Notes: generated from the sequence alone by a model not told the origin. A DNA stretch of 64,000 nt from an uncultured Oscillospiraceae bacterium (GCA_900539165.1 UQAZ01000001.1:1-64000), one strand, 5' to 3'. Shown: positions 39,656-48,914, numbered from the stretch's first letter. A program made the numbers and translations.

Positions 39656-41107
39656 ATGTATTTGTACGATGATTATGAGCTTAATTTGCTGACGCTGAAG
39701 GATGATTTGAAGGATGGCTCGGATTTTTTGCTCAAAGAAATTTTTACGGGAAATAATAAGGCTCTTGTTTGTGCAATGGACGGACTTATTGACTCTTTGC
39801 AGCTTTCCCAAATGATTATGAAGCCTCTTTTGGATTGCAACAAGGAGTTTTCATCTCCCCGTGAGCAGCTTGAATTCATTAAGACAAAGGCTGTTCATTG
39901 CATTGAACAAAACAGCGTTGAAACCTTTGAGGACGCTTATTATTTTTTGATGTCGGGCTTTGCCGTTGTTATCATTGACGGATGTAGCGAGGGACTTGCG
40001 TTCGGCATACAGGGCTGGACGAGAAGAACAACCTCTGAAGCTAAAACGGAGGCGAATGTAAAAGGTGCTAAGGAATGCTTTGTTGAGTCCATAAACGATA
40101 ATAAGGCATTACTGAGAAAACGATTGAAAACACCGCACCTAAAGCAAAAACAGCTTAAACTCGGAAACAGTGCAAGCACACCCGTTGCACTTTGTTATCT
40201 TGATAATCGTGCGGATAAGAATATTGTCAAGGCGGTGGAAAACAGACTTAAATCTGCTGATTTGAATGTTGTCTCCGATTACGGTGAGCTTAGCGCTTTT
40301 CTTGACAGCGATGTTAAATCCTTTTTTAGCGCTGTCGGAAATACGGAAAGACCCGATGTTCTTTCATCAAAACTTCTTGAGGGCAGAGTAGCGGTTATGG
40401 TTGAAGGCTCACCATTTGTTATTTATGTGCCGTATCTCTTTTCGGATAATTTTTCTGCGGCAGATGATTACGATAATCTGCCTGTGTTTTCGGGTTTTAT
40501 GAGACTTCTAAGGTTTTTTTCGTTTGTCGTGTCTCTATTTTTGCCCGGACTTTTTGTTGCGGTCGGAACATATCATCAGGAGCTTATTCCCACAAATTTG
40601 CTGTTTTTGATAGCGTCTAATGAGGCGTCTACACCGTTCAGCCTTGCCACCGAGGCGGTTTTTGTTCACCTTTTGTATGAAATAATGAGAGAGGGAGGCT
40701 TGAGACTGCCTGAAAATATAGGCCACGCAGTATCAATAATAGGCGGTATAGTCATCGGTGACGCAGCCGTATCTGCAGGAATTATAGGAGCGCCTATGCT
40801 AATCGTAATTGCCGTTACTGCCATTTCTTCATATGTCGTGTATCCTCTTTATGAGAGCATTGCTGTTTTGAGAATCATATTCATTTTTGCAGGCGGACTT
40901 CTCGGAATTTACGGAATTATGCTTTTGGCAGCCGTGCTGTTTTGCAATATTTGCGCACTTTCTCCGTTTGGCGTTCCGTACAGCGCTCCTCTTTCTCCTC
41001 TCAGTCCTCGCTCCTTGGGTGATGTTCTGATTCGTGAGGATTGGAAAACGCTTTCTCGGCGTAAGGTCAGAATTAATGAATTGGACGGTGTGTCAAATGT
41101 TGAATAA
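39656..41107 (+). CDS. GerA-family spore germination receptor, A subunit
   Basis: 483 residues from the ATG at 39656 (TGGTGA upstream); the earlier in-frame ATG at 39572 lies inside the DUF421 region and is rejected. A soluble N-terminal domain (~1-250) is followed by about five membrane helices (PVFSGFMRLLRFFSFVVSLFLPG, SNEASTPFSLATEAVFVHLLYEIMREGGLRLP, and more). The ALxIPHE-like region shows the family helix. With B and C subunits it forms the germinant receptor in the inner spore membrane. The germinant cannot be predicted. Confidence 0.93.
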   Translation: MYLYDDYELNLLTLKDDLKDGSDFLLKEIFTGNNKALVCAMDGLIDSLQLSQMIMKPLLDCNKEFSSPREQLEFIKTKAVHCIEQNSVETFEDAYYFLMSGFAVVIIDGCSEGLAFGIQGWTRRTTSEAKTEANVKGAKECFVESINDNKALLRKRLKTPHLKQKQLKLGNSASTPVALCYLDNRADKNIVKAVENRLKSADLNVVSDYGELSAFLDSDVKSFFSAVGNTERPDVLSSKLLEGRVAVMVEGSPFVIYVPYLFSDNFSAADDYDNLPVFSGFMRLLRFFSFVVSLFLPGLFVAVGTYHQELIPTNLLFLIASNEASTPFSLATEAVFVHLLYEIMREGGLRLPENIGHAVSIIGGIVIGDAAVSAGIIGAPMLIVIAVTAISSYVVYPLYESIAVLRIIFIFAGGLLGIYGIMLLAAVLFCNICALSPFGVPYSAPLSPLSPRSLGDVLIREDWKTLSRRKVRINELDGVSNVE

Positions 41108-42155
41108 TGCCAAAAGAGGTGTTATATCCTCACACCAGCTTTTTTCGATAATATATATTTCCCGTGCCGTCGTTTCCTTTACCTATATTCAGGCTGTTTC
41201 GGTGGGCAATTTTGCATCGGATATTTTGATTAGCTATGCGTTGTCCTATGTCCTTAGTCTGCTGCTTTCTCTGCCTGCCGTCTTTTGTGTTAAAAAAGGA
41301 ATTTCTCCGACGGATTGTAAGCCGCTGGCTTTGGTTTATGCTGCATACTATGTTTTTATTTGTGCGCTTACGGTAAATCGTTTCAGCTATTTTGCCGTTT
41401 CAAAAATGAATCCGAAAATATCTTTTGCCGTTATAATTGCTGTCGTGCTTGTCGCCGTTGGTTACGGTGCGTACTTGGGACTTGAAGCTCTTGCAAGATT
41501 TGCTTGCTTTTGTGCTGTGGTTTTGGGGATTGTAATTGCTGTTGTCGTGCTTACCGATGTTAAAAATTTCGATACCCTTAATTTTTATCCGTTTTTTGTT
41601 AATTCACGAAGTCATATTTTATATAACACTTTGTTGTTCACCGCAAATACCGCCCAGCAAATAACTCTGCTTGTCCTGTTTAGAAAAACTGCGACTAAGC
41701 CGATTAAAGCATATTTTTGGGGAATAAGTGCGTCGTATGCTTCCGTTATGCTTCTACTTTGCTTTTGTTGCGGTGTCCTCGGTGCAAATGCCGATTTGCA
41801 GGCTTTTCCGATTTTAACCTTGTTCAAAATGGCGTCAGTTTCCGATATGTCGAGACTGGATATTTTGCATATCTCGTTTTGGATTTTTGCGGTCTATCTC
41901 AAATGTGCGGTTATGATTTTCTGTGCCTGCCTGTGCATAAAGAAATGGGAACACGGCAAAAAAGTTACTGTTCTTACCGTCTGTGCCTCGATTTTGTCGC
42001 TCGTTTTTTCATATTGTATAGGTATGGATGTTGTCGTTTCATCTGCTTATGTTTCATCTGCTTATATAGGTGCAATGCTTTATGTGCTTTTGACTGTGCT
42101 TGTACCGCTGATTTACTGTTTGGTAAAGGAGAGAAAGAATGCTCAAAAAAATTAG
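41097..42155 (+). CDS. GerB-family spore germination permease-like subunit
   Basis: 352 residues from the ATG at 41097, overlapping the A gene by 11 nt; a frame opening at 41034 lies within the A gene. About ten hydrophobic helices in the amino acid-polyamine-organocation plan, starting ISSHQLFSIIYISRA. It is the integral membrane partner of the germinant receptor. Overlapping starts and stops on both sides show tight translational coupling. Confidence 0.91.
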   Translation: MLNNAKRGVISSHQLFSIIYISRAVVSFTYIQAVSVGNFASDILISYALSYVLSLLLSLPAVFCVKKGISPTDCKPLALVYAAYYVFICALTVNRFSYFAVSKMNPKISFAVIIAVVLVAVGYGAYLGLEALARFACFCAVVLGIVIAVVVLTDVKNFDTLNFYPFFVNSRSHILYNTLLFTANTAQQITLLVLFRKTATKPIKAYFWGISASYASVMLLLCFCCGVLGANADLQAFPILTLFKMASVSDMSRLDILHISFWIFAVYLKCAVMIFCACLCIKKWEHGKKVTVLTVCASILSLVFSYCIGMDVVVSSAYVSSAYIGAMLYVLLTVLVPLIYCLVKERKNAQKN

Positions 42156-43263
42156 TTTGTTGCTCCTGTCGGTCGTAATGCTTTTTTCGTTTTCTTCTTG
42201 CACCTGTGCTACAAATTTGTCCGATTTGTCCATTGCTCAAGGCGTTTCTATTGATTGCTCGGGTGAGCTTACCCGTGTGTGCGTTCAGTTTCTCGATTTA
42301 TCAAAGGGCAGTGCAACGAGTGAGGGAGTGGATAATAATATTACATCCGTCACAGGCGGTTCGGGCGAAAATATCTCAAAGGCTGTTTCAAATGCATCGG
42401 CAGGCTTGACCGGTCCGATTTTTTTCGGACAGAATAAAATAATAGTTTTCGGCGACGAATACGCAAGGCTCGGTTCGGACGGTATCGGAGATTATGTACT
42501 CAGAGCAGTTGACAGTCGCCCAGATGTGCTTGTCGCTCTGTGTAACGAAAATGCGGAAAAGGTTATTCGCTCTAAGCAAGAAAATGCGAAAATACCTGCC
42601 CAAAGCCTCTATGATATGATTAAAACAGGCGAAAGAGTAGGGCTGAGCGTTTGCGTAAGCGTAAACGACTTGTTGAATATGTATTCGGGAGAAACCTCCG
42701 ACGCTTATTTGCCGTGCATCAGCGTCGAAAATGAAAAGGCTGCCTGCGACGGAATAGCGGTTTTCAGCAATAAAATGCCCGTCGGCACTCTAAGAGACAG
42801 GGAAGCGTTCGGCTTTCTTTTGATGCTTAATTCGATTAAGGGCGGCGTCATAAATGTTGTTGACGAATCGCTCGGCAATGTCAGCTTTGAAATCAAATCA
42901 TCAAAAATAAAAAAATCAGCCTCAACCCAAGGCTCGACAGTAAAGCTTTCTGCCGACATTAAGCTGAAGTTGATATTAAATAATTCGCAAAAAAGTGCCG
43001 TGGTGAAGATAAGCAACTCCGATGTTAAACGGCTTGAACGACTTGCTCAGTCGGAGGTTGAGGATTTGTGCAGTACAGCAGTTAAAAAATGCTTTTCGCT
43101 GAAAAGCGATGCCCTTTGCGTAGGAAAAATGCTTGCAAAATCCGAGCCTAAGACTTACGACGCTATGAAAAGCGAATGGCGTGACAGCCTTTATAATGCC
43201 GAGTTTAATATTCATTCTACCTGTAAGATTGAACTTACCAGCGATAACTCAATTAAAGAGTAA
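42139..43263 (+). CDS. Ger(x)C-family germination lipoprotein
   Basis: 374 residues. Lipoprotein signal with lipobox FSSC (Cys21), then the three-domain Ger(x)C region (DLSIAQGVSIDCSGELTRVCVQFLDL near the start; the C-terminal KIELTSDNSIKE end). It is the outer-leaflet C subunit of the receptor, overlapping the B gene by 17 nt. Its 3' end is antisense to the short SpoIID-like reading frame at 43249-43392. Confidence 0.91.
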   Translation: MLKKISLLLLSVVMLFSFSSCTCATNLSDLSIAQGVSIDCSGELTRVCVQFLDLSKGSATSEGVDNNITSVTGGSGENISKAVSNASAGLTGPIFFGQNKIIVFGDEYARLGSDGIGDYVLRAVDSRPDVLVALCNENAEKVIRSKQENAKIPAQSLYDMIKTGERVGLSVCVSVNDLLNMYSGETSDAYLPCISVENEKAACDGIAVFSNKMPVGTLRDREAFGFLLMLNSIKGGVINVVDESLGNVSFEIKSSKIKKSASTQGSTVKLSADIKLKLILNNSQKSAVVKISNSDVKRLERLAQSEVEDLCSTAVKKCFSLKSDALCVGKMLAKSEPKTYDAMKSEWRDSLYNAEFNIHSTCKIELTSDNSIKE

Positions 43264-43392
43264 AACCGAGGCGCTGTTAAATAAAGTCACCAGCTCGCTT
43301 GATGTGTCGGCTTGCGGCTTTATCATAGATAGCATCGGTATAAGCAGGGTTGCTAAAAATATTATTGCGTAAATTATCATTGCTCGTTTCAT
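43249..43392 (-). pseudogene. Possible SpoIID N-terminal fragment or small membrane peptide
   Basis: 47-residue frame, ATG at 43392 (AAGGAGAG 5 nt upstream), TGA at 43251-43249, overlapping the end of the C-subunit gene by 15 nt on the opposite strand. It opens with MKRAMIIYAIIFLATLLIPML, a hydrophobic anchor, then SSELVTLFNSAS, reminiscent of the start of SpoIID/amidase-enhancer proteins (anchor, short spacer, then a beta strand leading into the SpoIID domain). The SpoIID domain itself is missing. It may be a truncated remnant or a real peptide. Confidence 0.4.
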
Positions 43393-43402
43393 TTGGCTCT
43401 CC

Positions 43403-43431
43403 TTGACATTGATTTTATTCTTTAGTATAAT
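43403..43431 (+). promoter_or_regulatory. Promoter of the citrate synthase gene
   Basis: -35 TTGACA (43403-43408), a 17-bp spacer and -10 TATAAT (43426-43431), perfect consensus. Confidence 0.88.
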
Positions 43432-43492
43432 ATATTATTAATACTGAAATTTTATGAATGAATGTAAAAATATATGAGAGGAACTGATATTT

Positions 43493-44860
43493 ATGGCGGC
43501 AAACTATATTTCACCTATTTCTATGGACGCTCTTTCAAGCCTTTGCGGTGAGCTTGGAAAGAATAATCGTATTAAGCCACAGGATTTTGACAAGTATCAT
43601 GTTAAAAGAGGACTCAGAAATGAGGACGGCACAGGCGTTATGGCAGGTCTTACCCGCATTTGCTCGGTAGAGGGTTATTATATCCTTGACGGAGAGCGTA
43701 TACCTAAAGAGGGTAAGCTCTCTTACAGAGGCTATAATATTAACGATATAATTGACGGTTGCGTAAAGGGTGACCGCTTCGGATTTGAGGAGGTCGTTTG
43801 GCTTCTTATTTTCGGCGAGCTTCCGACAGAGGATCAGCTTCATGCATTGTGTGAGGTTTTCGGTGAGTGCAGAACTCTCCCCGACGAATTTATCGAGGAT
43901 ATGATTATGAAGCACCCGTCTAAGGATATTATGAATAAAATGGCTCGTTGCGTAATGTCGCTTTATTCTTATGACGAAAACCCCGATGATATTTCTGTTG
44001 CAAATGTCTTGCGCCAGTCGCTTCAGCTTATTGCTCAGTTTCCTACAATGATGAATTCCGCATATCAGGTTAAAAGAAGAGCTTTTGATAATAAGTCGAT
44101 GTATCTTCATCCTATTAAAAAGGAGCTTTCCACAGCCGAGTCGATTCTTCGTCTGCTTCGTTCGGATAAGATTTATTCCGAGGATGAAGCAAGGCTTCTT
44201 GATATTTGTTTAATGCTTCATGCCGACCACGGCGGAGGTAATAACTCTACCTTCTCAACCCGTGTTCTTACTTCAAGCGGAACGGATACTTATTCTGCCA
44301 TTACCGCTGGTATCGGCTCTCTTAAAGGTCCTCGCCACGGTGGTGCTAATATCAAGGTTGCAAATCAGATGGATTATATTATCGAAAATCTTGATGATTC
44401 AACCAACGATAAGCAGGTGTACGATATGCTTGTCAAGATTTTGAATAAGCAGGCGGGCGACGGCTCGGGACTCATTTACGGTATGGGACACGCTGTTTAT
44501 ACTCTTTCCGACCCAAGAGCGATTATCCTTAAAAGAAGCGCAAAGAAGCTCGCTATCGAGCATGGCTTTGAAAAAGAATTTTTAACCCTTGATGCCATTG
44601 AAAGACTTACACCAAAGGCATTTGAGGATGTTAAAGGTGTTGATAAGCCTATGTGTGCAAATGTTGATTTATACAGCGGACTTGTTTATAAGGTTCTCGG
44701 CATCCCCGAGGATTTGTATACACCGTTGTTTGCGGCTGCTCGTATTTCGGGTTGGTGCGCTCACAGACTTGAGGAAATTACCACCTCATCTCGCATTATG
44801 CGTCCTGCATATAAGAGCGTTACAAAGCCGAGAGCGTATGTAGAATTGAAAAACAGATAA
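43493..44860 (+). CDS. gltA: Citrate synthase (Si-type)
   Basis: 455 residues. It condenses oxaloacetate and acetyl-CoA to citrate. Family motifs: LHADHGGGNNSTFSTRV (His region), GSLKGPRHGGAN, the active-site GMGHAVYTLSDPRA (G-x-G-H-x-V-Y) and the late SGWCAHRLEE (Arg). Length is above the ~430-residue norm owing to an N-terminal extension (MAANYISPISMDALSSLCGEL). A Si-type enzyme is usual here rather than the Re-type found in some clostridia. A GAGAGG Shine-Dalgarno precedes it; a membrane-protein gene follows after 13 nt, so they are likely co-transcribed. Confidence 0.93.
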   Translation: MAANYISPISMDALSSLCGELGKNNRIKPQDFDKYHVKRGLRNEDGTGVMAGLTRICSVEGYYILDGERIPKEGKLSYRGYNINDIIDGCVKGDRFGFEEVVWLLIFGELPTEDQLHALCEVFGECRTLPDEFIEDMIMKHPSKDIMNKMARCVMSLYSYDENPDDISVANVLRQSLQLIAQFPTMMNSAYQVKRRAFDNKSMYLHPIKKELSTAESILRLLRSDKIYSEDEARLLDICLMLHADHGGGNNSTFSTRVLTSSGTDTYSAITAGIGSLKGPRHGGANIKVANQMDYIIENLDDSTNDKQVYDMLVKILNKQAGDGSGLIYGMGHAVYTLSDPRAIILKRSAKKLAIEHGFEKEFLTLDAIERLTPKAFEDVKGVDKPMCANVDLYSGLVYKVLGIPEDLYTPLFAAARISGWCAHRLEEITTSSRIMRPAYKSVTKPRAYVELKNR

Positions 44861-44873
44861 ATCGGAGGAAATT

Positions 44874-45656
44874 ATGCGTAAATATTCATTTTCTACATTA
44901 CTGCTGTTTATTGTGTCGGCAGTATTCAGAATATTAGGCATATTTTTTTCTCATACATCAGTCTACACGACCTTGTTTTACATATCCTTTTTGCTCGGAC
45001 TTATCTTAGAGGGTATTGAGTGTTTTTCCGAAAAGGAGTATGCTCGAGTGTTCTCTGACAAAAATGATAAAAGGTTGAAATTTTTTGCCTTGATGGCGGC
45101 AGTAGGTATGTTTATTGATTTCGTTTCCTCAGCCGTTGGAGTGTATAGCTGCTTTTTCAGTCGCTCCGATACGGCTTTGCGTACCGTACTTGAGGTGCTG
45201 CTTTGTCTTTTCGCTCTGCTTTCCTGCATAGCTATGGCTTTGTGTGCCGTATCATTTTCGGACAGCGGCGGATACGATTTCAGTAAGCTTGGCGCTTTTA
45301 ATTCGGCACCGTTTGTGTGGTTGCTTGTTAAATGCATGATAGGCTTGACTGATGTGTTTACGATAAAAGATGTTGACCTTGCTTTGATGTATCTTGCTGT
45401 TGTTTTCGGATTGGGTGCGTTCTATTGCTTTGCGTATGAATCCCAGAGCAAGGCGGGAGCAAAAAGCTTTTGCGTGTTTTGCTTTAATTCGTTTTCGGCG
45501 TGTGTGGGCATTTGCTCGCTCGGTAGGATTATTTCCGTTGCAAGGGGAGCGTGTGCCGTTGATGACGAAAATTCGTTTTTCATCTTATCGTTGCTCTTGT
45601 CAGCGTCATTTGTATATTCTTTAGGAAGAAATGCGCTTAAAAATTCAGCGTATTAA
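44874..45656 (+). CDS. Multi-pass membrane protein of unknown function
   Basis: 260 residues with about seven or eight hydrophobic helices and a Cys/Ser-rich character (many F, C, V and S). No conserved motif that I can name. It begins 13 nt after the citrate synthase stop with GGAGG ahead of the ATG and precedes the AEC transporter by 11 nt, so all three form one transcript. A citrate- or malate-linked membrane role is only a guess from gene order. Confidence 0.75.
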   Translation: MRKYSFSTLLLFIVSAVFRILGIFFSHTSVYTTLFYISFLLGLILEGIECFSEKEYARVFSDKNDKRLKFFALMAAVGMFIDFVSSAVGVYSCFFSRSDTALRTVLEVLLCLFALLSCIAMALCAVSFSDSGGYDFSKLGAFNSAPFVWLLVKCMIGLTDVFTIKDVDLALMYLAVVFGLGAFYCFAYESQSKAGAKSFCVFCFNSFSACVGICSLGRIISVARGACAVDDENSFFILSLLLSASFVYSLGRNALKNSAY

Positions 45657-45667
45657 GAGGTGTTATC

Positions 45668-46606
45668 TTGCCGGATAGCTTTATATCTAATTTGCAGACG
45701 GTTGCCGTTCAGGTAATCGTTCTGTATTTGATAGCGTCTGTCGGTTTTGTTGCCGATAAGACTAAAATATTTGTGAGAGCAGACGCAACAAGACTTGTGG
45801 ATTTGCTTTTTAATTTGATTTTGCCCGTTGCGATAATTAATTCATTTTTGTCTATGCAACGCACAAAAGAGCATATTATCGGTCTTTTGATTTCGTTTTT
45901 ACTTGCTTTTTTGACGCATATTTTGGGAATTATTATATCCGAAATTTGCTTCAAGGGCAGAGATAAAAAAGAGCGTGGCGTTTATCAATATGCCATTGTT
46001 TTCTCTAATGCCGCATTTTTGGCTTTGCCTCTTGCGCAAAGCGTTGGCGGTGATGAGGGTGTGTTTTATTCCTCGTGCTATGTTGCAGTGTTTAATATTT
46101 TGGCTTTCACCTATGGTATTAAAAGAATCAGCGGCGGAGAGGCAGAAATTAAGTTAAAACATCTTATTCTTAATCCGGGTTCTCTCAGCGTTCTTATCGG
46201 AATACCGATGTTTTTGCTTCAGGTCAGACTTCCCGGTTTTTTAAGCATCGCAATGGAAAGAGTCGGAGCTTGTAATTCGCCTATGGCTATGATAGTTTTC
46301 GGCACATTTTTTGCAAATTGTAATTTCAAAAATATTTTTGCAAAAAAAGAAGTCTACCTTGTTTCGTTTGTAAGGCTTGTGCTGATTCCCGTTGCTATGC
46401 TGTTTGTGTTTAAGCTCTTCGGGGTTGAGGGAAGTATGCTTACCGCCTTGACGATAAGTGCCTCTGCTCCCGTTGCTACAAATACCGCTATGTATGCGGC
46501 TAAATATGATAACGATACGGCTCTTTCTTCGGAGCTTGTCGGTCAAACGAGCATATTTTCCGTTATTACAATGCCTATTATTGTAGCATTGGCACAACTT
46601 ATTTGA
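45668..46606 (+). CDS. Auxin efflux carrier (AEC) family transporter
   Basis: 312 residues from a TTG start at 45668, with AAGAGG 7-8 nt upstream. Two repeats of five helices: DATRLVDLLFNLILPVAIINSF in the first and NTAMYAAKYDNDTALSSELV in the last, typical of AEC-family malate/organic-acid transporters (MdcF/YwkB type). Its placement after citrate synthase fits organic-acid transport, an inference. Starts and stops are close to the upstream gene, consistent with one operon. Confidence 0.88.
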   Translation: MPDSFISNLQTVAVQVIVLYLIASVGFVADKTKIFVRADATRLVDLLFNLILPVAIINSFLSMQRTKEHIIGLLISFLLAFLTHILGIIISEICFKGRDKKERGVYQYAIVFSNAAFLALPLAQSVGGDEGVFYSSCYVAVFNILAFTYGIKRISGGEAEIKLKHLILNPGSLSVLIGIPMFLLQVRLPGFLSIAMERVGACNSPMAMIVFGTFFANCNFKNIFAKKEVYLVSFVRLVLIPVAMLFVFKLFGVEGSMLTALTISASAPVATNTAMYAAKYDNDTALSSELVGQTSIFSVITMPIIVALAQLI

Positions 46607-46666
46607 TAATATGTATACGATTTGTATAGTAATTATATCCAAATTGTTAATTTTTATCGTTTTGTA

Positions 46667-46696
46667 TTGATTTTTTTACTGAAAATTCGGTATAAT
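46667..46696 (+). promoter_or_regulatory. Promoter of darA-holB-ricT
   Basis: -35 TTGATT (46667-46672), an 18-bp spacer and -10 TATAAT (46691-46696). Confidence 0.72.
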
Positions 46697-46728
46697 TTGG
46701 TTAGAATATTATAATGAAAGGTGATTTT

Positions 46729-47052
46729 ATGAAATTAGTCATTTCGGTTGTATCTAATCAAGATGCCGACAAGGTTATATCCGCTTTGTGTGTAAAGGGG
46801 TTTTATGTAACCAAAATCGCAACTAAAGGTCAGTTCCTTGTTGACGGTAATACCTCTATTTTGAGTGCCTGTCACGATGAGGAAGTTCCTGCGATTTATG
46901 ATATAATTAAGAATAATGTAACCAAACGCACCGTTAAATCTCCCGGTGTTACCAGCACGCTTCAAGGCTCATTGCTTAATCAGGCGGTAGATGTGGAGGT
47001 CAACGGAGCGTCTGCGTTCACTATAAATATTGAGGATTTAGCTAAGTTTTAA
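46729..47052 (+). CDS. darA: Cyclic-di-AMP receptor DarA (PII-like, DUF970)
   Basis: 107 residues from the ATG at 46729 (AAAGGTGA upstream); a longer frame from 46714 overlaps the Shine-Dalgarno. PII-like fold of the DarA/PstA family: MKLVISVVSNQDADKVISAL, the large-loop region TKIATKGQFLVDGNTSILSAC, and the C-terminal GASAFTINIEDLAKF. It binds c-di-AMP in a trimer; targets are not known. In B. subtilis the orthologue (yaaQ) lies in the tmk-yaaQ-yaaR-holB-yaaT block. Here it lies 2 nt before holB. Confidence 0.93.
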   Translation: MKLVISVVSNQDADKVISALCVKGFYVTKIATKGQFLVDGNTSILSACHDEEVPAIYDIIKNNVTKRTVKSPGVTSTLQGSLLNQAVDVEVNGASAFTINIEDLAKF

Positions 47053-47054
47053 GT

Positions 47055-48038
47055 ATGAGATTTGTCGAATTTGTCGGTAATGAAAGGGTAAAAGAACAGC
47101 TCACCTATTTGCAGGAGTCGGGCAGACTTCCGCACGCCGTTGTTATTGAGGGCGAGGAGGGGCTTGGCAAACGCACCTTGGCAAGGGAGCTGGTGCTTAA
47201 CCTTTTCTGCAAGGCAGACGACAAGCCCTGCCTTAGTTGTCCTCAGTGTACTAAGGTTATTAAGGGAATACATCCCGATGTTTATGAATATTCCGCACCG
47301 GGCGGAGCAAACAGTTTTCATGTTCAAACCGTGAGAGAGATTATTGAGGATGCCTATGTTCAGCCTAACGAGGCAGATTATAAGGTATTCATATTGGGTA
47401 ATTGCCAGTGTATGAATATGAATGCACAGAACGCTTTGCTCAAGGTTCTTGAGGAACCGCCCGAGTATGTGATGTTCATTTTGACCGCCGAATCAAAATC
47501 CGCATTGCTTGAAACCGTTTTGTCTCGAAGCGTTGTTATTTCTCTTGAGGGGGTAAACGATAAGGTTGGTGCGGACTTCATATGCTCTAAGCTTGAGGGT
47601 GTCGATTATAACGACGCCTTGAATGCGTGCGGTATATGGGGCGGAAATATCGGAAAGGCTATGCAAGCTCTCGGCGACAGCAAGCTTTCGAAAATCAGCA
47701 CTCTTGCAGGCGATATTTGTACTGCTTTGACTGCTAATGACGAATACTCGCTTCTCAAGGTTTGCGCCGCTTTTGATAAGGATAGGGAACTTGCCGTATC
47801 GACTCTCTCGTTACTGAAAACCGTGTTTAGAGATGCTTTGGTTTATTCCGACTCGTCACAGGTTTTATCGGGACAAAGAGCTTCTGCACGAAGCCTGTCC
47901 GCACAGCTCAGTAAAAAGAAGCTTGTCAATCTTGTTCAAGCCTGCGATAACCTTGTATCACTTGCTAAGAAAAATGCCAATAACGCTATTTTAATAACAA
48001 AAATTTGTTATGATTTCAGAAGGGCTGTCGGCAGATAA
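47055..48038 (+). CDS. holB: DNA polymerase III delta-prime subunit
   Basis: 327 residues. AAA+ ATPase of the clamp-loader delta' type: EGEEGLGKRTLARE (Walker A-like), zinc-ligand cysteines in FCKADDKPCLSCPQC, LKVLEEPPEYVMFILT and the C-terminal collar domain. It acts with delta, tau/gamma to load the beta clamp. Directly between darA and ricT, the order seen across Firmicutes, but without yaaR. Confidence 0.93.
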   Translation: MRFVEFVGNERVKEQLTYLQESGRLPHAVVIEGEEGLGKRTLARELVLNLFCKADDKPCLSCPQCTKVIKGIHPDVYEYSAPGGANSFHVQTVREIIEDAYVQPNEADYKVFILGNCQCMNMNAQNALLKVLEEPPEYVMFILTAESKSALLETVLSRSVVISLEGVNDKVGADFICSKLEGVDYNDALNACGIWGGNIGKAMQALGDSKLSKISTLAGDICTALTANDEYSLLKVCAAFDKDRELAVSTLSLLKTVFRDALVYSDSSQVLSGQRASARSLSAQLSKKKLVNLVQACDNLVSLAKKNANNAILITKICYDFRRAVGR

Positions 48039-48061
48039 ATTTGATTGGAGAAAAAATATAA

Positions 48062-48877
48062 ATGACTGAGGTAGTTGGAATTCGCTTTAAGGATACAGGT
48101 AAAACATATTACTTTGACCCGGGAAAGCTCGATATACATAAAAATGATATTGTTATTGTTGAAACCGCAAGGGGAGTTGAAAGCGGTGTTGCCGTTTCGG
48201 GCAATAAAGCCGTGCGCGACGAAGAAATAGTAACCCCCTTGAAGCCTGTTCAAAGAATAGCGACTAAAGAGGATATTGCTAAAATCGAAAAGAACAGAAA
48301 GGCTGAAAAAGAGGCTTATTCTGTCTGCCAGAAAAAGATTGCAGAGCATAAGCTTGATATGAATTTGACAGAGGTTGAGTACACCTTTGACGGCTCAAAA
48401 ATTATCTTTTATTTCACATCGGACGGCAGAGTTGATTTCAGAGAGCTTGTTAAGGATTTGGCTTCAACTTTCCGTACAAGAATTGAGCTTAGACAAATCG
48501 GTGTAAGAGACGAGGCTAAGATGATTGGCGGATTGGGTGTGTGCGGCAGACCGTTTTGCTGTTCTACCTTCCTTAATGATTTTCATTCTGTTTCGATTAA
48601 AATGGTAAAGGATCAGGGCTTGTCACTCTCTCCTACAAAAATCAGCGGCTGCTGCGGCAGACTTATGTGCTGTCTAAAATATGAGCAAAATTCTTATGAA
48701 TACCTTAATAAGATTACCCCGAGGGTAGGCACTCTTATTGATTGCAGAGAGGGTAGAGGCGTTGTTGTTGAGGCTGCCGTTTTAACGGGCAAGCTTAAAG
48801 TACAGCTTAATTCTTCACCCGAGGGCGCACCTCCCGTAACCGTTAATCGCAGCGAGGTAAGAATCGTAAAAAAATAA
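48062..48877 (+). CDS. ricT: RicT/YaaT (PSP1 C-terminal domain) protein
   Basis: 271 residues. PSP1-type protein: VGIRFKDTGKTYYFDPG at the N-terminus, then GGLGVCGRPFCCSTFL, ISGCCGRLMCCLKYE near the middle with the Cys-rich segments that carry the iron-sulfur cluster in Bacillus RicT. In B. subtilis RicT works with RicA and RicF in RNase Y-linked mRNA processing, sporulation and competence. It is 23 nt downstream of holB with a GGAGA Shine-Dalgarno. Confidence 0.92.
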   Translation: MTEVVGIRFKDTGKTYYFDPGKLDIHKNDIVIVETARGVESGVAVSGNKAVRDEEIVTPLKPVQRIATKEDIAKIEKNRKAEKEAYSVCQKKIAEHKLDMNLTEVEYTFDGSKIIFYFTSDGRVDFRELVKDLASTFRTRIELRQIGVRDEAKMIGGLGVCGRPFCCSTFLNDFHSVSIKMVKDQGLSLSPTKISGCCGRLMCCLKYEQNSYEYLNKITPRVGTLIDCREGRGVVVEAAVLTGKLKVQLNSSPEGAPPVTVNRSEVRIVKK

Positions 48878-48892
48878 TTCTGTCGGGCTTTT

Positions 48893-48914
48893 GTGCCTTG
48901 CTTTAGGCACTTTT
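48893..48914 (+). terminator. Possible weak terminator after ricT
   Basis: GTGCCT (48893-48898) pairs with AGGCAC (48905-48910), followed by only four T. Confidence 0.45.

Noticed and set aside
41034..41107. Frameshift between the GerA A and B subunits
   Set aside because: The overlap of 11 nt from ATG 41097 is an ordinary coupled junction; both proteins have normal length, so no sequence error or programmed frameshift is needed.
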